A stretch of 44,149 nt of DNA from Candidatus Campylobacter infans. GTDB taxonomy: Bacteria; Campylobacterota; Campylobacteria; Campylobacterales; Campylobacteraceae. Every line of letters starts with the position of its first letter. The first letter of the stretch is position 1. The notes below the pieces were generated by a model. That model did no database searches and was not told the origin of the DNA. It saw only the letters and a program-made list of their open reading frames with translations. Positions 1 to 8,173 of this stretch are shown in pieces. The stretch lies in assembly GCA_009827235.1 (NCBI GenBank), contig SPMW01000011.1, positions 1-44,149 of the forward strand, in the 5' to 3' direction. The translations under genes and the position numbers were made by a program.

Positions 1-3
1 TTC

Positions 4-216
4 AAAAAATTTTTAATGGTGGCAAATTGCGGAAAAAAATTAAAAATTTTTTAGCATTAAACAAAATTATTTCAATATTTAAGATTAATTAGAAAAGTAA
101 ATGAATATCGCAAAAATCGAAAATTTGCGAAAACATAATTTTATAAAATCATTATTACTACAATATTTTATGGCATTTATTATCCGCAATTTGCCACATT
201 GCATTAAAAATTTTTT
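4..216. repeat. Nested inverted repeats upstream of virB2
   Basis: Three copies of related arms are visible. Bases 4-33 and 183-216 form a 30-bp inverted repeat, interrupted in the right arm only by four extra bases (198-201). Its 15-bp GC-richer half, GTGGCAAATTGCGGA at 19-33, is perfectly complementary to 183-197. Bases 4-17 also pair perfectly (14 bp) with 39-52, which ends in T6. The two pairings compete for the same left arm. The 39-52 hairpin could be a weak terminator for a gene to the left. The longer pairing encloses about 150 bp, giving the outline of a miniature element (213 bp), but only three bases of left flank are visible. The right arm ends 37 bp before the virB2 start. No tRNA, and no convincing gene apart from a leader-less extension of virB2, is seen in 1-253. 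Confidence 0.75.
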
Positions 217-253
217 TCAAGTATTATCCCAAAAATTTTTCAAAGGAACAAAA

Positions 254-562
254 ATGAAAACAAAACTTCTAGGCAAATTTTTAGCAGTTTTTGTAGCTCT
301 ACAAACTTTTCTTTTTGCAAAAGGTAACACTAATATCGCCGATAAATTAGCAACAGATATTAATGCTGAGATTGAAAATGTTGGTAGCAGTATTGCTAGC
401 GTAGTAAATACAATTTCAGCCACATTGGGAATTATTTGGATAGTAATAATGCTCTTAATGGCATTTTTTGCTATGGAACAAATTAAACAGCACGCAAAAT
501 TATTAGTTGGTGCTTTAATTGTGATTGGTGCCGTCTATGGCTTATCATCTGCAATGATGTAA
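254..562 (+). CDS. virB2: VirB2-like T4SS pilin precursor
   Basis: A 102-residue protein with a basic N-terminus and hydrophobic signal (residues about 5-22, ending LFAKG). A polar stretch follows, then two closely spaced membrane segments (about 55-77 and 81-99) separated by a short basic QIKQHAKL turn. This is the layout of VirB2/TrbC pilins, which are cleaved and assembled from the inner membrane into the conjugative pilus. The ORF is open further upstream to 101, but only the ATG at 254 has a good ribosome site (AAGG at 244-247), and the upstream extension lacks pilin features. It is the first gene of the virB operon. The segment GIIWIVIMLLMAFFAMEQ recurs almost unchanged in the mosaic ORF at 857-1105. 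Family assignment is by architecture. Confidence 0.85.
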   Translation: MKTKLLGKFLAVFVALQTFLFAKGNTNIADKLATDINAEIENVGSSIASVVNTISATLGIIWIVIMLLMAFFAMEQIKQHAKLLVGALIVIGAVYGLSSAMM

Positions 563-599
563 AAATTTTAGAAAATATTTATAAAAAAGTAAAAACAAA

Positions 600-845
600 A
601 TGGCATTTATTTCAAAATATTTTATAGATTTAACAAAAAAAACTAAAATTAAAGGGCTAACTACAACAAGCTGGCTTGCTCTTATAATTTTAGGATTTAT
701 TAGCTGGTTTTTTTTAGTTTTATATTCAATCTTTGTAATAATCTTTTTGTATTGCTTTTTTTTCACATTAGAATTTTTTGATGAAGACATTTACAAAATT
801 TTTGGCTCTAAGTTTAAAATAAAATCAAATAAATTTTATGCATAA
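600..845 (+). CDS. virB3: VirB3-like T4SS inner-membrane protein
   Basis: An 81-residue protein with a short polar N-terminus (FIDLTKKTKIKGL), two adjacent hydrophobic segments (about 24-58) and a polar tail FFDEDIYKIFGSKFKIK. This corresponds well to VirB3, which has a short N-terminus of the F-K-G-x-T-R-P type, a membrane hairpin and a C-terminal D-D-x-x-(F/Y)-R-x-(L/F)-G motif. VirB3 works with the VirB4 ATPase at the inner-membrane base of the channel. Its position directly between virB2 and virB4 supports the call. Residues 21-45 (TTTSWLALIILGFISW and on) recur in the ORF at 857-1105. I see no strong ribosome site before the ATG. Confidence 0.75.
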   Translation: MAFISKYFIDLTKKTKIKGLTTTSWLALIILGFISWFFLVLYSIFVIIFLYCFFFTLEFFDEDIYKIFGSKFKIKSNKFYA

Positions 846-856
846 AAGGTAAAAAA

Positions 857-1105
857 ATGGGTGGATTATTTGAAAATAGTAACCAACAAAGCAAGCTTAA
901 CATCAATAAAAATGTAGTGAATATAATTTCAGCAATATTTGGAATTATTTGGGTAGCAATAATGTTTTTAATAGCATTTTTTGCTATGGAACCTACAACA
1001 AATTGGCTTGCTCTTATGATATTAGGAATTATTGGCTGGGCTTTTTTAGTTTTAATTTCAATAAAAATTTGTATGAATTTTGGCTCTAAAATTTTAAAAA
1101 GGTAA
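857..1105 (+). CDS. Mosaic small membrane protein assembled from virB4, virB2 and virB3 segments
   Basis: An 82-residue ORF that looks like a patchwork of its neighbours. Its ribosome site, start and residues 1-20 (MGGLFENSNQQSKLNINKNV) match the start of VirB4 (MGGLF, then QQSKLNINRTV) with the intervening VirB4 residues missing. Residues about 22-45 (NIISAIFGIIWVAIMFLIAF) match the VirB2 first membrane segment. Residues about 46-70 (TTNWLALMILGIIGWAFLVL) match VirB3, and the NFGSKILK tail resembles the VirB3 end. DNA similarity is high by eye (bases 941-991 against 429-480 differ at about five positions). It is intact, has a ribosome site (AAAGG) and lies in the operon, so it may be made as a two-segment membrane protein. 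It may instead be a by-product of duplication and internal deletion. No function is known to me. Confidence 0.8.
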   Translation: MGGLFENSNQQSKLNINKNVVNIISAIFGIIWVAIMFLIAFFAMEPTTNWLALMILGIIGWAFLVLISIKICMNFGSKILKR

Positions 1106-1108
1106 ATA

Positions 1109-3565
1109 ATGGGTGGATTATTTCATTTACTTTTTAAAAAAAATAGCAATAATAACAAAAAAGAAAGCAACGAACAACAAAATAAAACGCAACAAAGCAA
1201 GCTCAATATCAATAGAACTGTTGATAAAATTTTGACATCTTTTCAGCCAAAAGTTTATTCAATGGCAGAAGAAATGAATATTTGCGCGAAAATTAGTGAA
1301 GAAGTAATTGCAACACAAGATGGCAACCTAGCAATTGGATTTGAATTATTAGGAACTAGCTATGCAGCACTTACGCTAGAAGAAGAAGCGCAACTAATTC
1401 AAAACAAAGTCGAATTTTTTAACAAAATAAATAGTCAATTAGAAATAAATATCGTAACTGAAAAAAAACTAAGCAAATCTACAAGCATATTAAGAAATAG
1501 CACAAACGAATACGCAAACGAAATTATAAAAAAATATGGCAGCTTTAACCAAGACATATACAACATAAGGTATTTTTTAATAGTATCTACCACAAAAAAA
1601 ATCTTAACAGGCTCGCTTGAAAGTTTTAGAGATAAAATTACAAAAGAGCAAAACGAAGAAAACACGCAAGAAAAAATTTATCAACAAAAATATAAATTAC
1701 TTATAGATTTTCAACAAAAAATATTCGGCGAACTCAGTATGTTTAGACCACGAATTCTTAGTAGTGATGATTTAATAAATTTTTATGCAAGCTATGCTAA
1801 CGCCGATGAAACTAATTTAAAATATACATACGAAATTTTAAGCGATTGTTTTATTACAAGCAATGCAACATTTTATAAAAATTATATTTTACACAACACA
1901 AACGAAAATAAAGAAATTTATTCTTGCTTTATTAGTATAAAAGCTTATGAAAGCGAAAATATTAGCTCTTTGCTTACTTCAAAGCTTTTAAGATGTCCTA
2001 TTGAATACAGCGTATTTTTACATTTAAGGGCATACAATAAAGAAAAAGCAATTAAAAAAATTAGAGAAACTTCGGCTTTTTCAGCTGAGATAGTAAAAAA
2101 TGAATTAAGCGATTTATTAGAATTAATAACAGCTGATAGAGAAAACTTAATAGAAGTAAGTTATAGTATTTATTTGAAAGCTGATAGCCAAAAAGAATTA
2201 AATGAAAATGCTAATACAATTATTAACATTTTAAAGCTTCAAGGCCTCTCAGTAGTTAGAGAAGACTTGAACCAAAAAGCACTTTATTTTTCATTTTTTG
2301 CTAGCCGTGGAAATTTAAACGCCCGTAAAAAAACGCTAAAAACTAGCAATTTATCTACTATTTGCACTTTTGAAAAAGAAATCACAGGCTTTAATAAAAA
2401 CGATTGGGGCGATGAAGCAGTAACAACTTTTAGACACTTAAATGGAACGCCATTTTTCTTTAATTTTCATTGTGAAGAAAACGCAGATAAACCGCTAGGA
2501 CATACGATGATTATTGGTGGCTCAAGCAGTGGTAAAACAACGCTAACACAATTTTTAATGTGTAATTTATTCAAGTATGATATTGACATACTAGCATTAG
2601 ATAAGTTAAATGGTATGTATGCTTTTACTAATTATGTTAATGGCACTTATAGCACTAGCGATGATTTTAAAATAAATCCATTTAGCTTAGACCCAACACC
2701 AGAAAATTTGGCTTTTTTAGAACAATGGCTTAATACTATGGCAGGCCTAAGCGATGAAAACGCAGAAGAAAAAAGAATTATCCAAGAAACGCTAACACGC
2801 GTATATAATAATAAAGAAACCAAAGACACCATACAATTAACAAATTTTATAGAAAGCATAAGTAGTGGGGAAAGTAGTAAAGAATTAGCAAATTTGTTAA
2901 AAACAAAATTTAATCTCTACAAAGATAGTATTTTTAATAATAGCCAAGACGCTTTAAATTTTACTCAGCAATTAAGCGTGATTAATATGGACGGCTTAAC
3001 AAATTCAAACAAAACAAATAGCGCGCTTTTAGCACTTTATATTTTTCATAAACTAAAAAATAGGGCTAAAAATGGCGTTAGAAGAGGCTTTTTTTGTTTT
3101 ATTGATGAATTTAGGGACTATGTAGAAGAAGAAAATTTACGAAATAAAATCGTTGAAGCAGTATTAGAAGCACGAAAAATTGGTGGGGTTATGTGCTTAG
3201 CTTTTCAAGATATATCAATTTTTGACAAACTTAAAGACGCTCAAAATTTCTTAGGCAATATGGCTAATTTTATTATTTATCCAACAACCAGTGCTGGCAC
3301 GCTTGAAATGTTGAAAAGCACAATTGGACTTACTGAAAGTGAAGCTAAATTTTTACAAGAAACTGATATGAGAGCAAGAAAAGTGCTTTTAAAATCACCT
3401 ATTAGGCAAGAAAGCGCAGTATTAGATGTAAATTTAATGCGTTTAGGCAATCATTTAAAAATCTTTTCTAGCTCTGCAGACAATGTAAAATTAATTAAAC
3501 AATTAAAAGACCCACTCAACCCACAACAAAATTGGCGCGAGCAATTTTTAAACCACAAAGGATAG
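1109..3565 (+). CDS. virB4: VirB4 T4SS ATPase
   Basis: An 818-residue VirB4/TrbE/CagE-type ATPase, the energy-supplying core component at the cytoplasmic base of the T4SS. The N-terminal half (about 55-400) is the CagE/TrbE/VirB domain. Walker A is GGSSSGKTT at residues 470-478. A Walker B-like segment GFFCFIDEFRDYV lies near residue 665, followed by ARKIGGVMCLAFQD, typical of VirB4/TraG-type motors. Length is normal for the family. The start at 1109 has AAAAGG upstream and lies 3 nt after the mosaic ORF. Residues 6-28 are an N/K/Q-rich insert absent from the otherwise matching start of the mosaic ORF. Codon use and AT content resemble the rest of the element. Confidence 0.95.
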   Translation: MGGLFHLLFKKNSNNNKKESNEQQNKTQQSKLNINRTVDKILTSFQPKVYSMAEEMNICAKISEEVIATQDGNLAIGFELLGTSYAALTLEEEAQLIQNKVEFFNKINSQLEINIVTEKKLSKSTSILRNSTNEYANEIIKKYGSFNQDIYNIRYFLIVSTTKKILTGSLESFRDKITKEQNEENTQEKIYQQKYKLLIDFQQKIFGELSMFRPRILSSDDLINFYASYANADETNLKYTYEILSDCFITSNATFYKNYILHNTNENKEIYSCFISIKAYESENISSLLTSKLLRCPIEYSVFLHLRAYNKEKAIKKIRETSAFSAEIVKNELSDLLELITADRENLIEVSYSIYLKADSQKELNENANTIINILKLQGLSVVREDLNQKALYFSFFASRGNLNARKKTLKTSNLSTICTFEKEITGFNKNDWGDEAVTTFRHLNGTPFFFNFHCEENADKPLGHTMIIGGSSSGKTTLTQFLMCNLFKYDIDILALDKLNGMYAFTNYVNGTYSTSDDFKINPFSLDPTPENLAFLEQWLNTMAGLSDENAEEKRIIQETLTRVYNNKETKDTIQLTNFIESISSGESSKELANLLKTKFNLYKDSIFNNSQDALNFTQQLSVINMDGLTNSNKTNSALLALYIFHKLKNRAKNGVRRGFFCFIDEFRDYVEEENLRNKIVEAVLEARKIGGVMCLAFQDISIFDKLKDAQNFLGNMANFIIYPTTSAGTLEMLKSTIGLTESEAKFLQETDMRARKVLLKSPIRQESAVLDVNLMRLGNHLKIFSSSADNVKLIKQLKDPLNPQQNWREQFLNHKG

Positions 3566-3569
3566 ACAA

Positions 3570-3695
3570 ATGAAAAAAGCAATTTTTTTAGCAATTTTAG
3601 GTGCATTAATTTTAAGCGGGTGTGGCTCAAAAACAATAGAGCGCACAAGCCCTTGCGCTTGCTATGATGTAAAAACACAAATTAAGGTTATATGA
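3570..3695 (+). CDS. virB7: VirB7-like small lipoprotein
   Basis: A 41-residue protein. A short basic start and hydrophobic signal lead into a perfect lipobox, LILSGCG, with the lipidated cysteine at residue 18. The mature part, only 24 residues (CGSKTIERTSPCACYDVKTQ), has two more cysteines at 29 and 31. VirB7 lipoproteins anchor the outer-membrane core and bind VirB9, sometimes through a disulfide, so the extra cysteines are suggestive. It lies 4 nt after virB4, preceded by AAAGGA, and its stop overlaps the virB8 start (ATGA), indicating translational coupling. Position between virB4 and virB8 and size fit VirB7. The assignment rests on these features, not on sequence homology. Confidence 0.8.
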   Translation: MKKAIFLAILGALILSGCGSKTIERTSPCACYDVKTQIKVI

Positions 3696-4348
3696 TGATA
3701 CTTAACGAGCCAAAAAAAGACCCAAATTTTCTTTTTAAATTAGAAAGAAATATTAAAGCTTATATGCTTTATATAATTATGATTTTAGGTGTATCTGTAA
3801 TATTGTTAGCAGGTGCCATTATAGCAATAGCCCCACTAAAAGAAGTTAAGCCATACTTAATGTTTTTTTCAGATGGCGATACAAATTTTGTAAAAGTAAA
3901 ACCAGCAACATTAGATGTAAGAAGTGATTTAGCTTTATTAAAAAGCATTCTAGCAGGCTATGTAAAAAATAGAGAGAAAATAAATCGCATAGATGATATA
4001 CAACGCTATGAAACTACAAGAATTCAAAGCAAAAAAGAAGTATGGGTAACTTTTCAAAATATTGTAAAAAATCCAACCAGTATTTATGCTACTTCTAATA
4101 TAACACGCGAAATAAGAATAGTTAATGTGTCAATTTTACAAAAGAACATAGCACAAGTAGATTATGTAGCAACAGTAAATAACATCACAAAAAGCAACAA
4201 AGATGAAATCACCAAGTGGCGTGCTACATTAGAATTTGATTTTAAAGAAGTTATGGATACTTACAATAGCACAATCAAAAATCCAACAGGTTTTCAAATT
4301 TTAAAATATGCCGTAGAAAAAGTAGATGATTTTGTAAAAAAAGGATAA
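3692..4348 (+). CDS. virB8: VirB8 T4SS inner-membrane assembly protein
   Basis: A 218-residue bitopic protein with a short cytoplasmic N-terminus, one membrane segment at about 24-47 (LYIIMILGVSVILLAGAIIA) and a periplasmic domain of about 165 residues. The order and spacing match VirB8/ComB8, including the APLKEVKPYLMFFSDGDTNF stretch just after the membrane and a periplasmic region reading SDLALLKSILAGYVKNREKIN. VirB8 nucleates the inner-membrane complex and contacts VirB9 and VirB10. Two tandem ATGs (3692 and 3695) are possible. AAGG at 3684-3687 spaces better with the second, but the first gives the ATGA overlap with virB7. It is followed closely by virB9. Confidence 0.93.
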   Translation: MMILNEPKKDPNFLFKLERNIKAYMLYIIMILGVSVILLAGAIIAIAPLKEVKPYLMFFSDGDTNFVKVKPATLDVRSDLALLKSILAGYVKNREKINRIDDIQRYETTRIQSKKEVWVTFQNIVKNPTSIYATSNITREIRIVNVSILQKNIAQVDYVATVNNITKSNKDEITKWRATLEFDFKEVMDTYNSTIKNPTGFQILKYAVEKVDDFVKKG

Positions 4349-4351
4349 TAA

Positions 4352-5451
4352 ATGAAAAAAATATTTTGTTTAAATTTACTAGCTTTTTCTTTATACGCAA
4401 ATACAGGCGAAAGTATATTTGCAACAAACCAAGAACATAATCCACAAAATATAATAAAAAGCTCAATTGCCGTAAATTCTAATTCTAATTACGCTCAAAA
4501 TTCAGCGCAGGCATACGAGCAAGCAGAACAAAATTTAGCACAAGAATTCGAACAAATAAGACAAGCACAAGAAGAAATAAAGCAGTTGCAACAAGGCAGA
4601 AAAAGCACAAATAATAGCAAAAATAATAGCGAAGATGAAATAAGCGCAAATGAATTAGAATTAATCAAACAAGCTATGAGAAACCAAGATTTAAAAGCCC
4701 TACAAAAGAATTTTTTTAATAAAAATTATAGCGGGTTTGAAAATACAAGCGAAATAGAATTTCAGCCAAACAAAACGCACAAAATTCGCACCCGTTTTGC
4801 TATGGCAACAACGCTAATATTCGATAGCGACATTGATAGTTTTATTGTAGGCGATAAAAATTTTAAAGCAGAAGCAGTGCCAAACACGCCAAGCGCACTA
4901 GTAATCAAGCCACTTTTAATAGGCATTGATACAAGCCTTACAATTTTTACAAAAGATAAAAACATACACACATTTTATCTTTACTCAACAGATTATAAGA
5001 GCAAAGATAATCCTAAATTTTTAATTCACATAAAAAGCAATAATCAAGCAACGCAAGACAACGCAGAGCAAACAAACGATGATTATTTTGTGATTAAAGA
5101 CGGCATAGCCGAAGTAAAAGTAAAAAAAAGTGATATAAACGATAATTACACACAAAAATATAAAAAGGCAAATTCGTGGTTAGTTGCAGAAGAGATATTT
5201 AGTGATAAAAAATTTACTTACTTTAAATATAGCAAAGATAAATTACCACAAATTCCTACCATATTTGCCGTAATTGATAAGCAAGACAGCCCAATTGAAA
5301 CTAGAACGATTGGCGATTATATCATTGCTGAAACTACTAATCCAAAATTTACTATTAAAAGTGGCGATAGCTATATATGTGTAGAAAACACACAAAAACA
5401 AACAAGAACACAAAATAAAGCAAATTTTAACACTACAAAAAGCGAGCAAAA

Positions 5452-5455
<4 letters not shown>
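4352..5455 (+). CDS. virB9: VirB9 T4SS outer-membrane core protein
   Basis: A 367-residue secreted protein with a signal peptide (residues 1-16, cleavage near LYA-N). A Q/E-rich, probably coiled segment at about 45-115 is followed by the VirB9/CagX/TrbG domain (about 125-345). Recognisable parts are the first beta region with IDTSLTIFTKDKNIHTFYLY and the C-terminal lobe with PTIFAVIDK, then DYIIAETTNPKFTIKSGDSY. VirB9 forms the outer-membrane core ring with VirB7 and VirB10. It is longer than many VirB9 proteins because of the coiled N-terminal insert. The stop overlaps the virB10 start by 4 nt. Nothing suggests damage. Confidence 0.93.
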
Positions 5456-6564
<1,109 letters not shown>

Positions 6565-6584
6565 TCATTACAAAGGAAAAACAA

Positions 6585-6806
6585 ATGCAAGAACAAAATG
6601 TAGAACAAATCAAAGCACAAATCAAAAAACAAGAGAAAGCGCGCATACTTCAAGGCAAACAAAATAGCGCAATAGAAAAACAATTAAAAAAATTCGAAGT
6701 AATCGAAAAGAAGTATAACAAAGAAAAACAAAAGCTTTTAGATTTAGTAGAAAAAAGCAAAGGCAATTTTAATAACGACAGCGACAAGGACACTAAAAAT
6801 GGCTGA
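6585..6806 (+). CDS. Small coiled-coil protein of the virB operon, unknown
   Basis: A 73-residue, highly charged K/E/Q-rich protein with no membrane segment and no signal. Heptad-like spacing of I/L/V from residue 6 to 60 predicts one long coiled coil, followed by a short N/D-rich tail. It has a good ribosome site (AAAGGA) and overlaps the virB11 start by 8 nt, so it is probably translated with VirB10 and VirB11. Its place between virB10 and virB11 suggests a cytoplasmic partner of one of the motors, but this is inference from position only. It is not convincing as VirB5, which is exported, because it lacks a signal peptide. Confidence 0.75.
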   Translation: MQEQNVEQIKAQIKKQEKARILQGKQNSAIEKQLKKFEVIEKKYNKEKQKLLDLVEKSKGNFNNDSDKDTKNG

Positions 6807-7788
6807 AATCACATTAGTATTAAAAAATATTCTAAGCAAATTAGATAAGTATTTAAGCCTGAAAGCAAACGAGCTTATTTTTAACAAAGCCGGTGAAATT
6901 TTTGTAGATTATGGCAATAAATGGGAAATTATCAAAGATGAAAGCTTAACAGCCGATTTTTTAAATGATTTTTTAATAGAGCTTGCAAATAGAAGAAATC
7001 AACAATTTAATACAACGCATTGTCATCTATCGTGTGAATTGCCAGAGCCATATTTGCGTTATAGAGTGCAAGCACAGCATAAAAGCTCATTATTTAATAG
7101 TGATATAGCTATTTGTATAAGAATACCTAGCAAAAATCAATATCCATTAGAGAGCTTTATTTTAAGCGATTTATGCATTAAGCAGGGCTGGACTTATGAA
7201 AAGTTAAAAGAGCTAATACATCAACATAAAAATGTGTTAGTTAGTGGCGGCACAGGCACGGGCAAAACTAGCTTTTTGAATTCTTTAATGAGTGAAATTG
7301 ACAAAGACGAAAGAATAGTAACTATTGAAGATAGCCAAGAGCTAAAAATTGACAATATCAACAAAACTCAATTAGCAGTGCCAAAAATAGCCAATGAAAA
7401 TTACAGCTACCAAATCGCAATAGATAATGCAATGCGTTTGCGCCCAGACAGGTTATTTTTAGGCGAAATTGACATTCGCAACACTTTTAGCTTTTTGCGT
7501 GTGAATAATACAGGCCACACAGGCAATCTTAGCACCCTGCACGCCAATTCGCCAAAAGATGCTATTAAAGCCATAATCACTAACACAATTTTAGGTGGTG
7601 GTTTGGGTGGCAATGTAGATAATAAAACTATAACAGATTTAATTATTACAGCAATAGATTATATTATACAAATTCAAAGAGTAAAAAATCAAAGAATAAT
7701 TACAGACATTTTAGATTTAAAACAATTTTTAGCACAACAAGCTGAAACTAAAACAGCTACTAGAACAACCAAAAGAAGCAAAAAATAA
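6799..7788 (+). CDS. virB11: VirB11 T4SS traffic ATPase
   Basis: A 329-residue hexameric ATPase of the VirB11/PilT/GspE superfamily. The N-terminal domain (about 1-130) is followed by a RecA-like core. Walker A GGTGTGKTS is at residues 150-158, and an acidic Asp-box-like segment RIVTIEDSQELKI is near 173-185. A Walker B-like segment, RLRPDRLFLGEI, carries the conserved glutamate of GEI. The His box reads GHTGNLSTLHANS. All expected motifs are intact and length is normal. VirB11 acts with VirB4 and VirD4 to switch between pilus assembly and substrate transfer. The stop overlaps the next ATG by one base (TAATG). Confidence 0.95.
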   Translation: MAEITLVLKNILSKLDKYLSLKANELIFNKAGEIFVDYGNKWEIIKDESLTADFLNDFLIELANRRNQQFNTTHCHLSCELPEPYLRYRVQAQHKSSLFNSDIAICIRIPSKNQYPLESFILSDLCIKQGWTYEKLKELIHQHKNVLVSGGTGTGKTSFLNSLMSEIDKDERIVTIEDSQELKIDNINKTQLAVPKIANENYSYQIAIDNAMRLRPDRLFLGEIDIRNTFSFLRVNNTGHTGNLSTLHANSPKDAIKAIITNTILGGGLGGNVDNKTITDLIITAIDYIIQIQRVKNQRIITDILDLKQFLAQQAETKTATRTTKRSKK

Positions 7789-8171
7789 TGAAAAAAGTTT
7801 GTAGGCATCATTTTTATTTAAACCAAGATGATTTAGAAATTTTAAACTCAATCATTGCAACTACAAAACTAAGCAAATCGGCAGTAATTAGACATTTAAT
7901 TCGCAGCAAAAAATATATTCAAGCAGTTAGAGAAATACAAAATTTTAACAAAACTAACGAAGAGTTTTTAAACCAATTAAAGCGCATAGGCGTAAATATA
8001 AATCAAGTATTAAATTTTTTAAAAAAGAGTATAGGCACGCAAGATGAAAACACAAATTCTTTGATAGAGCAACTAAATCAAGTTAATAAAAAAATAGATG
8101 ATTATACAAACAATTCACAAACTTTAATGCTAAGCATAAAACCAAAAAAATATAAAAGCGTAAAGGAGTAA
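7788..8171 (+). CDS. MobC-like relaxosome accessory protein
   Basis: A 127-residue basic protein. Residues 8-40 (HFYLNQDDLEILNSIIATTK, then LSKSAVIRHLI) have the beta strand-helix-helix pattern of ribbon-helix-helix DNA-binding proteins. A later segment, LKRIGVNINQVLNFLKK, has the G-x-N-(I/L)-N-Q signature typical of MobC/relaxosome accessory proteins. Such proteins bind near oriT and help load the relaxase. It lies between virB11 and virD4, overlapping the former by one base and 2 nt before the latter. No relaxase is in the window, so its partner and oriT presumably lie to the left. The family call is by motif; the DNA target is unknown. Confidence 0.75.
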   Translation: MKKVCRHHFYLNQDDLEILNSIIATTKLSKSAVIRHLIRSKKYIQAVREIQNFNKTNEEFLNQLKRIGVNINQVLNFLKKSIGTQDENTNSLIEQLNQVNKKIDDYTNNSQTLMLSIKPKKYKSVKE

Positions 8172-8173
8172 TA

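Noticed and set aside
101..253. N-terminal extension of virB2 from ATG 101
   Set aside because: No ribosome site, no signal peptide at that start, and it runs through the inverted-repeat region. The ATG at 254 has AAGG and a proper signal.
6585..6806. Assignment of the coiled-coil protein as VirB5
   Set aside because: VirB5 is exported and has a signal peptide; this protein has none and is too short.
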